Below, in pieces: positions 27,499 through 36,440 of a stretch of 64,000 nt of DNA (the first letter of the stretch is position 1; every line of letters starts with the position of its first letter). A program made the position numbers and the translations under genes. The stretch lies in contig NZ_CP065800.1 of assembly GCF_023206215.1 (NCBI RefSeq), positions 1-64,000 on the forward strand, read 5' to 3'. The notes under the pieces were generated by a model. The model was given only the letters and a program-made list of their open reading frames with translations. It was not told the DNA's origin and ran no database searches. This stretch comes from Butyrivibrio fibrisolvens. GTDB lineage: Bacteria; Bacillota; Clostridia; Lachnospirales; Lachnospiraceae.

Positions 27499-28644
27499 TT
27501 AATTACTTGAATCCAGAAATTCTTTCAGATCTTTGCAGAACTCTTTGGGCTGTGCGCAGTGAACATCGTGTCCACACTTATCTATTATATACAGCTTCTT
27601 ATAAGGAGCTTCTATAGCATCCAGGTATTCTGAAGCCTTGTCTGTCGGGCACACCCAGTCCTCTTCTCCCTGTATGATACAAACAGGCATCTGATAACTT
27701 GTTCCATCATCATAAGCATTGAAGGTCATTATGTAATCAAAGAGATTATGATTAAGTGCAACAAACTTATTTACATCTCCCATCTGCTTGCCAAACCATC
27801 TGATATCATCTATTCCTGCATATGGGGAAAAGAGTGCAAGGCCGAACTGGTCAGCTTCTCTAGTCACAGGGTGATATTTACTTGTTAGATTTCTAAGTGA
27901 TAAAAGAGTGGGTATTCCAGGATCCTTACAAAACTCATCATATGCCTTTTCAAGTTCAGTTATGTCATCTCCTGCTGCTCTTGCCTTAGTAATAGCATCT
28001 TTGTAACTGTATCTGTCTGCATCTTCAATAGATACCATCTGGCCTATTCCTATGTATGCTTTAACTTTGTCAGGGTGTCTTCGAACATAAACACTTCCAA
28101 GAACAGTTCCATAAGAATGCCCCATGATGATAACCTTGTCCTTGCCAAATCTCTCACACGCATACGACACAAGTACATCTAAGTCATTAAGAGCCTGTTC
28201 AAAAGTGGCTGTATCGTTATCAGGATCATTCTTGGCATTCTTGTAATACGTCCTTCCGCAGCCTCTTTGATCCCAGCCTATAACTGTATACTCATCTGTC
28301 AGATAATCTGTAAAGCTATAGGTTATGAAAGTATCAGGACCTGCAGGGCCTCCGTGAAGATAGATTATAACAGGATTAGCAGTATCCTGTCCCATCATCA
28401 TTACGTACTGCTTCTGGCCATTTATATCAAGATATGTAGTCTCATTGATACCATCTTTTAGTTCTATCTTGTGATGCATATAATTGGTAGTACGAAGAAA
28501 TGCTACCAGAAGAACTGATAATACAAGAATAGAAGCTACTGCAATTAAGATGATTCTTAGTATTCTTATTGGAAGAGGAAGCTTTTTGGAAGTATTTTTA
28601 CTTGCTTTACCTCTTTGAGTTTTTGGAAATACTTTGAAATTCAT
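27499..28644 (-). CDS. Membrane-anchored alpha/beta hydrolase (S33 peptidase-like)
   Basis: N-terminal basic stretch and one membrane helix (about 27-50), then an alpha/beta-hydrolase fold. The oxyanion-hole motif is LHGGPAGPD at about 96-104, the nucleophile elbow GHSYGT (Ser about 177), a DWVCP acidic region and CGHDVHC near the C-terminus with the catalytic-type His. These features match prolyl-iminopeptidase/tricorn-interacting-factor-like enzymes (S33). The substrate is unknown. 381 aa. It is followed 16 bp later by the broken lipoprotein gene's coding end, so it is probably co-transcribed with it. Confidence 0.82.
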   Translation of the reverse strand: MNFKVFPKTQRGKASKNTSKKLPLPIRILRIILIAVASILVLSVLLVAFLRTTNYMHHKIELKDGINETTYLDINGQKQYVMMMGQDTANPVIIYLHGGPAGPDTFITYSFTDYLTDEYTVIGWDQRGCGRTYYKNAKNDPDNDTATFEQALNDLDVLVSYACERFGKDKVIIMGHSYGTVLGSVYVRRHPDKVKAYIGIGQMVSIEDADRYSYKDAITKARAAGDDITELEKAYDEFCKDPGIPTLLSLRNLTSKYHPVTREADQFGLALFSPYAGIDDIRWFGKQMGDVNKFVALNHNLFDYIMTFNAYDDGTSYQMPVCIIQGEEDWVCPTDKASEYLDAIEAPYKKLYIIDKCGHDVHCAQPKEFCKDLKEFLDSSN

Positions 28645-28660
28645 TGTCTTTTCTCATCCT

Positions 28661-29036
28661 TTAGTTCTTGTAATCAATCATGATATTAAAGATAGTCATA
28701 TCTGGAAGAATTGTGAATACCAGTTCATTACCATCAACATCATATACAACTTCTGTATACTTTTTATAATACTCTGCTTGTCTTATCTTTGTAGGATTTC
28801 CATTCTTCTGATATCTTATCCGCTCCGGAATTATCATCTTTAGTATCATCTTTAGTATCATCTTGAGAAGAGTCGCCTTTAGTAGCGTCATCCTGTGAAG
28901 ATTCATCAGCGGATATATCATCTGCTACTGAATCAGCTGTTTTAGCTTCATCTTCTAGTCTTATTGAATCTCCTATATTAGAACATCCAGATAACAGCAA
29001 TGATCCAAGTAGTATTTCAGCTATTACTTTTTTCAT
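28661..29036 (-). pseudogene. Small Asp-rich lipoprotein, frameshifted
   Basis: ATG 29036 (GAAGGAG upstream) starts a lipoprotein signal (MKKVIAEILLGSLLLSGCSN), then an Asp/Ser/Lys-rich linker with short repeats (DDTKDDTKDD). The frame then runs to an early stop. The tail in another frame is protein-like (EYYKKYTEVVYDVDGNEL...MIDYKN). Removing one A from GGAAAT near 28800 joins the two as EEWNPTKIRQAEYY. No function can be assigned. It is a dead gene or a one-base insertion error. Confidence 0.65.
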
Positions 29037-29107
29037 ACCAAATAATTCTCCTTCAATTACACTCCAATTATAATACAACAAGTTCTATTGTATGTGCGAG
29101 TAAATAT

Positions 29108-29375
29108 CTCAAAATGCCCCCAGGGACAGAGACAAGATTTTTGCGTATTTCAGCAACAGTAAATGACATGTCAGCACCTCCATAAAAATGTCTTATAATC
29201 AAGGCGCGGCAACATTTTTGGGCTGACTTGTCAAGCATTTTTCGCAGAAAAATGTAAAAAAATCAGAGGGTATTTCACCTCTGATTTCGGGAAAATATTT
29301 AATTTTAAATGTTAGGTGGAGATAGTGAACTCTTATCTAAATGACATTGTCTCTGTCCCTGGGTGTCATTTTGAG
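29108..29375. repeat. 268-bp structured element with 25-bp terminal inverted repeats
   Basis: Outer arms 29108-29134 and 29347-29375 share CAGGGACAGAGACAA as inverted copies. Inside lie an internal stem (GTCAGC/GCTGAC plus AAAAATGT/ACATTTTT), a hairpin CATTTTT-CGCAG-AAAAATG (29236-29254) and a hairpin AAATCAGAGG/CCTCTGATTT (29260-29287). The right arm overlaps the last codons of the ABC ATPase gene. No open frame was recognised. It resembles a MITE or a structured RNA. The arm motif is related to that at 9828. Confidence 0.7.
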
Positions 29376-30118
29376 AGGCTTGAAAGAAACTGCTTGGTTC
29401 GTTCTTTCTTAGGGTTATCGATGAGGTCTCTTGCAGGGCCTTGTTCTAATATGATGCCATCGTCCATGAAGATAGCTGTATCTGCCACATCTCTGGCAAA
29501 TGCCATCTCATGGGTTACGATTATCATGGTGGTCTTCTTGTCTGCAAGGCCTCTTATAACTTTAAGGACTTCGCCTGTAAGTTCAGGGTCAAGTGCTGAT
29601 GTAGGCTCATCAAAGCACAGTATGTCAGGCTTTAGAGCAAGAGCTCTTGCTATGGCAACTCTTTGCTGCTGCCCGCCAGATAGCTGATGTGGATAATTGC
29701 TCATCCTATCTGAGAGTCCCATCTGCTCCAGAAGCTCTTTACCATGTTCTATGATGACATCTTTGTCTGCTGTATCAGCGCCAAGTAGCGGCGCCAATGT
29801 TACATTTTCAAGGGCTGTATACTGCGGGAAAAGATTGAACTGCTGGAAAACAAGTCCGAAGTGAAGTCTCATCTTCCTAAGCTCTTTGGGATCTGTAACA
29901 GGATTTCTGCCGTCGAATATAATCTTACCATTTACTGATATCGTACCTTCATCAGCTGTCTCAAGGAAGTTGAGGCATCTAAGAAGTGTTGTCTTGCCAC
30001 TTCCTGAAGATCCTATTATAGATATAGTCTGGCCTTTTTCAAGTTCAAAATCTATTCCCTTTAAGACCTGTGTGTTTTCAAATTTCTTTTTTAAATCTTT
30101 AACTTCTAAAATTGGCAT
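29366..30118 (-). CDS. Polar amino-acid ABC transporter ATP-binding protein (GlnQ/ArtP type)
   Basis: ATPase of the uptake system encoded with it. Walker A GSSGSGKTT, Q-loop LVFQQFNLFPQ, signature LSGGQQQR, Walker B ILCFDEPTSALD, and switch TTMIIVTHEM. 250 aa, the usual length of the amino-acid family. The final residues (LSSLSK) and stop codon lie within the arm of the 29108 repeat, so the C-terminus may have been shaped by that insertion. RBS AGGAAAAA precedes ATG. Confidence 0.93.
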   Translation of the reverse strand: MPILEVKDLKKKFENTQVLKGIDFELEKGQTISIIGSSGSGKTTLLRCLNFLETADEGTISVNGKIIFDGRNPVTDPKELRKMRLHFGLVFQQFNLFPQYTALENVTLAPLLGADTADKDVIIEHGKELLEQMGLSDRMSNYPHQLSGGQQQRVAIARALALKPDILCFDEPTSALDPELTGEVLKVIRGLADKKTTMIIVTHEMAFARDVADTAIFMDDGIILEQGPARDLIDNPKKERTKQFLSSLSK

Positions 30119-30146
30119 ATATTTTTCCTATAATGATGATATTAGG

Positions 30147-30200
30147 CTGGTATACTGACTCATTCATATTTGATCAAATATGTACGAGTCAGCACACCAG
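30147..30200 (-). other. Intercistronic hairpin between permease and ATPase genes
   Basis: Arms CTGGTATACTGACTC... and ...GAGTCAGCACACCAG pair over about 25 bp around GATC. The A-C mismatches on the plus strand become G-U pairs on the minus strand, which is the transcribed strand, so the RNA hairpin is probably the functional form (processing or stability). A second small palindrome (TTCCAAAAG/CTTTTGAA) follows at 30201-30220. Confidence 0.6.
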
Positions 30201-30232
30201 TTCCAAAAGTCCCTTTTGAAACTAACGACTGT

Positions 30233-30889
30233 TTATTTGAAATATCCCAGTTTTTTCTCAATATATCCAAACAGCCATGTAAGGAGTCCGCTAAATGCAA
30301 GGTAGAACGCTCCTGTATAAAATAGCGGCCAGATTATTCCACTACTCTTGATAAATGCCTGACCATTCCAGATGATCTCATACACTGCTATGACTCTTGC
30401 CAGTGAAGTATCCTTGACAAGGGTTATTATCTCATTGGAGATAGGCGGAACTATGCGCTTAATAAGCTGAAGAAGGATGATCTTATTAAATATCTGCCTT
30501 TTAGTAAGCCCCAAAACCATTCCGGCTTCGTACTGACCATAAGGTATAGACTGGATCCCACCTCTGTATATTTCTGAAAAATAGCATGCATAGTTGATAA
30601 CAAAAGCTACAAGAGCTGCTATAAATCTTCCGTCTGTACTACTTCCCCAGATGTTGATACCCATAAATATACCAGGTCCATAGTATATGATAAGGAGCTG
30701 CAACATAAGAGGTGTCCCTCTTATCACCCAGATAAGGAAGCGGATCGGGAGCCTTACAACTGAAACTTTGCTCATAGAACCAAAGCATATAAACAGGCCA
30801 AGTGGCAATGAAAAAAGAAGCGTTAAGGCAAATAATTTAATTGTCCCAAGAAATCCCTCAAGAAGGGATAATGTTACTGTTAAAAACAT
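30233..30889 (-). CDS. Polar amino-acid ABC transporter permease
   Basis: HisM/GlnP-type inner-membrane subunit: about five membrane helices, PLRFLIWVIRGTPLMLQLLI-like N-terminal block (here LPIRFLIWVIRGTPLMLQ), and the EAA loop (EAGMVLGLTKRQIFNKIILLQ). 218 aa. AAGGAG lies 7 nt before ATG. It begins 10 nt after the binding-protein stop. Confidence 0.92.
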   Translation of the reverse strand: MFLTVTLSLLEGFLGTIKLFALTLLFSLPLGLFICFGSMSKVSVVRLPIRFLIWVIRGTPLMLQLLIIYYGPGIFMGINIWGSSTDGRFIAALVAFVINYACYFSEIYRGGIQSIPYGQYEAGMVLGLTKRQIFNKIILLQLIKRIVPPISNEIITLVKDTSLARVIAVYEIIWNGQAFIKSSGIIWPLFYTGAFYLAFSGLLTWLFGYIEKKLGYFK

Positions 30890-30899
30890 CCCTTACTCC

Positions 30900-31727
30900 T
30901 TATTGTGCTATGATCGCTTCCTGAACGCCGTACTGCTTGGCAACTGTCTCCATAGAGCCATCAGCATAATAAGTCTTGAGCTGTTCATTAATATATGCAG
31001 CAAGGTCGGATCCTTTACGGCATCCGATACCATATTCTTCTGTTGTAAGTTCTACAGTGTATGTCAGATTCTCATAGCTTGTTCCTTCTCCTACCATAGC
31101 TCCTGCCATAAGAAGGTCTATGATGCAGGCATCAGATGTGCCGGCTGCAACTTCCATAACAGCATCAGCCTGTGATGTAAGGGAAGTATATTCAAAACCA
31201 TTATCAATAGCAGCCTGCTCTCCGGCTGATCCTGACTCTACTGCAAAGCTAAAGCCTGATACATCATCCAGTGTCTTGCACTGATCAGCTTTGTCTTTAG
31301 ATACTACAACTACCTGAGCATTATTAAGATAAGCATTGGTACACTCCATAGCATTTGTTACTTCACTTGTAAGAGTCATTCCATTCCATACAACATCTAT
31401 GGACTTATTCTCAAGCTCTAATATCTTGTTATCCCAGTCTATCTCAACGAACTGGACCTCTACTCCAAGAGACTGTGCAACCTTAGTTGCCATATCAGCA
31501 TCAAAGCCAATCCAGTTACCGTTGTCATCCTTATAATCCATAGGTGCAAAATCAGTTATTCCGACAATGAGTGTTCCCTTGTCTTTGATATACTCTACAT
31601 CACTCACAATATCTTCTGAGCTGACATTACCGTTATTATCATTACCTGAAGTATTAGAGCCCGCACAAGCGCTCATGCAAGTGGCAATTGTCATTGCTGT
31701 GATAAGTGCTAAGATTTTCTTTTTCAT
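30900..31727 (-). CDS. Polar amino-acid ABC transporter substrate-binding lipoprotein
   Basis: Lipobox MSAC at about residues 18-21. Family 3 solute-binding fold: GTLIVGITDFAPMDY, NWIGFDADMATKVA, DVVWNGMTLT, and FAVESGSAGEQA. The acidic cluster in the ligand region suggests a polar or charged amino acid, unproven. First gene of a three-gene operon with its permease and ATPase. RBS GGAGG. Confidence 0.92.
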   Translation of the reverse strand: MKKKILALITAMTIATCMSACAGSNTSGNDNNGNVSSEDIVSDVEYIKDKGTLIVGITDFAPMDYKDDNGNWIGFDADMATKVAQSLGVEVQFVEIDWDNKILELENKSIDVVWNGMTLTSEVTNAMECTNAYLNNAQVVVVSKDKADQCKTLDDVSGFSFAVESGSAGEQAAIDNGFEYTSLTSQADAVMEVAAGTSDACIIDLLMAGAMVGEGTSYENLTYTVELTTEEYGIGCRKGSDLAAYINEQLKTYYADGSMETVAKQYGVQEAIIAQ

Positions 31728-31844
31728 AAATTTATATCCTCCGATTGATTTCTTTGATCGTACACTTTCATTAATTAGTTATTTATCACTGTACCATACT
31801 AAATCATATGTGTAAAGAACTTTCTATTACCTACGTCTACATAC

Positions 31845-31869
31845 AAAAAGACGGGAATCTCTTCCCGCC
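31845..31869 (-). terminator. Intrinsic terminator downstream of the 32239 lipoprotein gene
   Basis: Minus strand GGCGGGAAGAGATTCCCGTC followed by TTTTT. It lies beyond the long palindrome at 31896, so that palindrome would be part of the 3' untranslated RNA. Confidence 0.75.
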
Positions 31870-31895
31870 TGTAAATTTCAACTAATTATTTATTC

Positions 31896-32191
31896 TAACT
31901 TCGCACTTGCCAAACATACGCCACCCTTTGAGGTAGCGCCGATGCGGATAGTTTATAATGCATTTTCGTATCTATTGAAGGTGTTATATAATTCAGGAGC
32001 ATGAGAGATGGATTTTTATATTCTTCTTAGGGTCTGCATGTCTGAGCGAAGCGAGTTTCAGACCCTAGAATATAAAAATCCAGATATCATGCCCTGAATT
32101 ATAACACCTTCAAGATACGAAAATGCATTATAAACTGTCCGCATCGGCGCTGCCTCAAAGGGTGGCGTATGTTTGGCAAGTGCGAAGCTTG
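31896..32191. repeat. Long palindrome family, copy D (full, about 296 bp)
   Basis: Same architecture and almost the same sequence as the copies at 7514 and 35405, with the apex TGAGCGAAGCGAG. It differs from them at paired sites: both arms have CGTATC/GATACG where the others have CATATC/GATATG. It begins about 48 bp past a minus-strand stop codon and ends before a terminator. The rest of the 31728-32238 gap holds the upstream region of the amino-acid transporter. Confidence 0.85.
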
Positions 32192-32238
32192 AATTATATA
32201 ACTAAAACTTTGCACTTTTCCTTAATACACCATCACAA

Positions 32239-33414
32239 TCAGTACTTGTACCATGCTGTATAGATATATTCCGGATTCTCATAGTTTTCATCAGTCTCGA
32301 ACAAGAATATATAGCCGCCATGATGCGCTATTATATAGTATGTATATACAGCTGTTCCGTCTTCATATACAGTCTCAGGATACTTCAGATACAATCTGTC
32401 ACCCTTAATGTACTCAACATTACTTCCAAGAGCCATGAATCTGTACCCATTGCTATTATTGTCATCTATGCTGTATTCTCTACTGTTATCAGGCTCCTGA
32501 ATGATACTTAATGTTCCGTCAAGTCCGTCAGTTGACTGCTTATATGTATACTCTTCTGCATAAAAAGCTTCCATTGCATCATAGAAAGTATCACTGCCAT
32601 CATTAATTATTTTCTCGCTGTCATCATCATACTGGAATTCCAAAGAAGCAAGTTGGGCTCCATATTCGATCTTTGTTGGTATATCGAATATATCCTTCAT
32701 GAGCTTCTCATATTCTTCCATAGTTATTGATTCGCCTTTAAAGGTAAACTCACTATCGCTGTCATACATGTCATATTCTGCATCCCAGTACTCAGCTGAC
32801 AAGTCAAATGACTCGACTGCTTCGCCGCTTCCGTCATAAAGATCAAAGCTGTATATCTTGCGTCCCTCATGAGATGTATCCCTATGAATGATATATATAC
32901 TATCTTCATACTCTATATAGCTGAGTTCTCCGGCAGTTCCCTCGCCCTGAGCCAGTACATAGACTTGTCCGTCCCTGGCATCAAGATACATTCCACCATA
33001 TGGTCCATTTAATATAAGTTCATCTTCGCCGTCATTATCAAGATCAACTTTCTCATCGCTAACGCTGTAGCTATCCCACTCTTCGGGATCCTGAGGAAGG
33101 TCTTTGAACCATATCTGACTTTCAGTACCTTCATAAATGCATGTAGCACTGATATCTCCATTTATAAATTCTTCATAAAGCTCCTCTGATCCCTTGGTCT
33201 GTTCAGATTCGTCTGTGCTTGCAGTTGCAGCGCTGTTACTATCTTCTGAGATTTCCTCATTTGCCGTATCTACTACGGAAATTTCCTGTGTGCTTGAATC
33301 ATTGACGCTTTCTGACTTTGATCCAATGTCAGGAGAGCTGCATCCGGTAATACCTACTGCTAATACGACTCCTATGCTTTTGGTAATAATTTTTTTATTT
33401 AATAATCTCGTCAT
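32239..33414 (-). CDS. Acidic lipoprotein of unknown function with FG-GAP/VCBS-like motif
   Basis: Lipobox ITGC at about residues 21-24, a Ser/Glu/Thr-rich linker to about residue 80, then an acidic region. KVDLDNDGEDELILNGPYGG looks like a calcium-binding FG-GAP/EF-hand-like loop (DLDNDGEDE). The middle part has repeated short beta-strand motifs (YIEYEDSIYIIHRD). 391 aa. No catalytic motif is recognised. A cell-surface anchored protein is inferred. It is transcribed alone, divergent from the glycosyltransferase gene. Confidence 0.7.
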   Translation of the reverse strand: MTRLLNKKIITKSIGVVLAVGITGCSSPDIGSKSESVNDSSTQEISVVDTANEEISEDSNSAATASTDESEQTKGSEELYEEFINGDISATCIYEGTESQIWFKDLPQDPEEWDSYSVSDEKVDLDNDGEDELILNGPYGGMYLDARDGQVYVLAQGEGTAGELSYIEYEDSIYIIHRDTSHEGRKIYSFDLYDGSGEAVESFDLSAEYWDAEYDMYDSDSEFTFKGESITMEEYEKLMKDIFDIPTKIEYGAQLASLEFQYDDDSEKIINDGSDTFYDAMEAFYAEEYTYKQSTDGLDGTLSIIQEPDNSREYSIDDNNSNGYRFMALGSNVEYIKGDRLYLKYPETVYEDGTAVYTYYIIAHHGGYIFLFETDENYENPEYIYTAWYKY

Positions 33415-33806
33415 ACAACACCTCTCTAAAAAACTATGCTAAAGCTAGATTATAACATAAATATCGGCGTTCGGCTTCCATGCCTCACTTCTTTCCGATA
33501 TTTATTATCTATAGCAGATGCCACCGCCTGCAAATATGTGTTAAAATAATAATCAGATTGATGCTTTTGTGTTAATTTTTCTTTAGGGGATTCAGTCGTT
33601 TATATACCTTTCGTATTTTTTCATGTAATAGATATACCAGTTGACATAATTAATAATAGTGCAGATTTCTCTTACTGACACCGCAATATCTTAAAGGGAT
33701 TTGCAGAGTTAGGCAGCTTTGGGCTGACAGAATATAAATCCTCTAAGTACAACACAATGTCAGCCAGAGATGTTTGAACTGATTACATCTGTGTGGGGGA
33801 GCATTT
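33415..33806. other. 392-bp divergent intergenic region with two stem-loops
   Basis: No gene was found. A stem AAATATCGG/CCGATATTT lies at about 33463-33508 near the minus-strand gene. TTGACA occurs at 33641, without a good -10. A leader hairpin GGCTGACA (33722-33729) / TGTCAGCC (33758-33765) precedes the glycosyltransferase ribosome site and may affect its translation or transcription. Confidence 0.45.
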
Positions 33807-35402
33807 ATGAATGGCATCTCGATTCTTCTCAAGTGGCCAAGCGGCAAAAAATTTGATATTCCGGCATACCAAAAATCTCTGAAACTCGTCTGCGATATCC
33901 CGCAGATTACTGATGTTGTTGATAATCTTGAAGATGATACTCATCCTGACAATGATCTGCTTATCATTGATCCGGATATTATTCTTGAGCCTTCAAATCT
34001 TCTAAGACTTCAAAACATTTTATATTCATCATATTTCATAGGAGCAGTTCAGCCTCAGACAAGCTACGTAATGAGGTCTCTTGAATGCGAGCCCACTAAT
34101 AAGTTATTCGCAGAATGCGCAGAATACGCAGGTTTTCTCGGAATGTCAGAAGAAGACTGTCTGACAGATGTTCGTTTTTTCCATGATTACTGTGTTCTTG
34201 TTAGAGGATCACTTCGAAAGAAGCTCTTCGGAACAGCAACAGGTATCTGTACAAAACTCCAGTCCGGTCTATATCAGGGGGCAGATCTTGCTCTTTCTAT
34301 CCAGCGTTTTGGCTACACCTGTGTCACCAGCAAGAACTGTTTTTTCTTCAGAGAAAAAAGCACCTTTGCCAAGAGCTCTGATTCACTGACTAAGCTAAGA
34401 CATGATGAATGCCTATTTAGAAAACTAGGACGAAAGATTAAAAGTGAGCGTCTTACAGTTGCTATACCTACCTGCAACCACGCCTTCTACCTTGAACGAA
34501 TTCTTAATCATCTAAGTATTCAGACATGTTCTGATTTTGATATTGTTATACAAGATGATAATTCGAACACCTCAATGGCTGATGTCATCGAACGCTATGA
34601 TATTGGGTTCAGACGTCGTATTTCTTTGTATAGGAATCCATTTAATATAGGTATGGATTCCAACTATGGTCTTGCACTTTCCAATGTAACTACAAATCTT
34701 GTGTGGATAGTATCTGATGAAGATATGATCAAAAAGGATGCTGTAGAGTCCATATATAAAGCGGCATTCTCTTTTCCTGACAGTGGCATATTGTACTTCC
34801 CTGTCAATATCAATTATCAGAACTTAAAGCTTCTTCCAATGCAGACTTTCGGTTCACTAAAGCATTTCATAAGATTTTTTAATACAATGCAAAGTGAAAG
34901 AGATGAACAGATCGGGGATAGCCTTATGTATCTGTCTGATAAGGTATTCAGGATTCCGGTGCTGCTTAATCGCATGAATAGTTTCTATAAATATACATAC
35001 TCAGAGATACCTACAACATCGCTTCTTCTCAAAGGGCTTGATAGCGGTATTCCATGCTCACTTATACCTAAGAATCTTATAGCTGAAAGCGATATGCTAA
35101 AAAGAGATTTAGATCTATACGATATAATTAATAGAATGCGTATTATAAATGAGCTTGATATGAATATTACTTCCAAACAACGCTCAGACCTTTTTGCAAT
35201 GCTATATCCACATTATCAGAAAGCTATGCGACAGTATATGACTTCTGATTACAATCCTGATGATCACTACCTTGAGACCATCTTCATAACGATCTACAGA
35301 TATATCCTTCCAGAGACAAGTAAACAGATAGTCAATAATGTTATAGACATGTGCTCAACCAAAGACGGATTCAAGAAATACATGAAGGACTTATTGCATT
35401 AA
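33807..35402 (+). CDS. Two-domain family 2-type glycosyltransferase
   Basis: 531 aa. The N-terminal part (about 1-205) has a GT-A-like layout with DLLIIDPDIILEPSNL and a Cys-rich segment but lacks a clear catalytic base, so it may be degenerate. From about residue 215 a family 2 domain begins (RLTVAIPTCNHAFYLERILNHL), with QDDNS as the nucleotide-sugar Asp motif and VSDEDMI in place of the usual DXD. The remaining helical tail to residue 531 is unassigned. Probably cytosolic and acting on cell-surface glycans. GGGGGAG lies 5 nt before ATG. Confidence 0.75.
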   Translation: MNGISILLKWPSGKKFDIPAYQKSLKLVCDIPQITDVVDNLEDDTHPDNDLLIIDPDIILEPSNLLRLQNILYSSYFIGAVQPQTSYVMRSLECEPTNKLFAECAEYAGFLGMSEEDCLTDVRFFHDYCVLVRGSLRKKLFGTATGICTKLQSGLYQGADLALSIQRFGYTCVTSKNCFFFREKSTFAKSSDSLTKLRHDECLFRKLGRKIKSERLTVAIPTCNHAFYLERILNHLSIQTCSDFDIVIQDDNSNTSMADVIERYDIGFRRRISLYRNPFNIGMDSNYGLALSNVTTNLVWIVSDEDMIKKDAVESIYKAAFSFPDSGILYFPVNINYQNLKLLPMQTFGSLKHFIRFFNTMQSERDEQIGDSLMYLSDKVFRIPVLLNRMNSFYKYTYSEIPTTSLLLKGLDSGIPCSLIPKNLIAESDMLKRDLDLYDIINRMRIINELDMNITSKQRSDLFAMLYPHYQKAMRQYMTSDYNPDDHYLETIFITIYRYILPETSKQIVNNVIDMCSTKDGFKKYMKDLLH

Positions 35403-35404
35403 CT

Positions 35405-35700
35405 CAAACTTCGCACTTGCCAAACATACGCCACCCTTTGAGGCAGCGCCGATGCGGATAGTTTATAATGCATTTTCATATCTTTTGAAGGTGTTATAAA
35501 ATTCAGGAGCATGAGAGATGGATTTTTATATTCTTCTTAGGGTCTACATGTCTGAGCGAAGCGAGTTTCAGACCCTAGAATATAAAAATCCAGATATCAT
35601 GCCCTGAATTATAACACCTTCAAGATATGAAAATGCATTATAAACCATCCTCATCGGCACTGTCTCAAAGGGTGGCGTATGTTTGGCAAGTGGGAAGTTT
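35405..35700. repeat. Long palindrome family, copy E (full, 296 bp)
   Basis: Fills the whole gap between the convergent glycosyltransferase (stop 35402) and ispD (stop 35707). It has CATATC/GATATG on both arms, as in the copy at 7514, and several mismatches in the right arm (ATCCTCATCGGCACTGTC). No other terminator lies between the two genes, so it may serve as one for both. Confidence 0.85.
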
Positions 35701-35706
35701 TACACA

Positions 35707-36420
35707 TTAGCCAAGAATAGCTTCTGCAAAGCCAATATCTTCCGGAGTTGTAATCTTGATATTGTTATATGAGCCTTCTACAAGCTTGACCTTTATATCG
35801 GAGAATGTTTCTACGACCATGGCATCATCTGTAATGCTTATGCCTTTTTCTTTGATCTCTTCCTTGCGAAGTTCCAGCTGATCATAAAGGCTTAGGATAA
35901 GTTTATAATCAAATGTCTGGGGGGTCTGAACCATCCATAACAGCTTTCTGTCCGGAGTATCTGCTGCAAATCCGTCACTGTCAGAAATTTTGATGGTATC
36001 CTTGACAGGCATTCCTACAACGCAGGCTCTATGTTCTATAGCTGCATCTATAGATCTGCGCATTATATCCTCTGTAACAAATGGTCTTGCGCCGTCATGT
36101 ATCATCACATAGTCAGTATCGTTTGATACACCGTGAAGGCCAAGTCTTACTGAATCGTAGCGCTCTTTGCCGCCTTCCACGATTCTTTTTACTTTGGTAA
36201 AACCATATTTATCTACGATCTCAGTCTTGCAATAATCTATATCTCCTGGAGATACCACAAGGACTATTTCGTCTGTGAAGCTATCTTCAAATGCTTTTAA
36301 GGCGTAGTAAATAAGAGGCCTTTTGTTTATCTCCATATACTGCTTCTTGATATCACTATGCATCCTTGAGCCGCTTCCTGCTGCAAGGACTATCGCTGCT
36401 GTTTTAATATTCTCTGCCAT
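35707..36420 (-). CDS. ispD: 2-C-methyl-D-erythritol 4-phosphate cytidylyltransferase
   Basis: Joins CTP and methylerythritol phosphate in the non-mevalonate isoprenoid pathway. IspD motifs are IVLAAGSGSRMHSDIKKQY (CTP site), VEGGKERYDSV, VMIHDGARPFV and VQTPQTFD. 237 aa, full length. Last gene of the tsa operon; starts 20 bp after the tsaD stop. Confidence 0.96.
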   Translation of the reverse strand: MAENIKTAAIVLAAGSGSRMHSDIKKQYMEINKRPLIYYALKAFEDSFTDEIVLVVSPGDIDYCKTEIVDKYGFTKVKRIVEGGKERYDSVRLGLHGVSNDTDYVMIHDGARPFVTEDIMRRSIDAAIEHRACVVGMPVKDTIKISDSDGFAADTPDRKLLWMVQTPQTFDYKLILSLYDQLELRKEEIKEKGISITDDAMVVETFSDIKVKLVEGSYNNIKITTPEDIGFAEAILG

Positions 36421-36440
36421 TATCTGATACTGCCTTTTTC

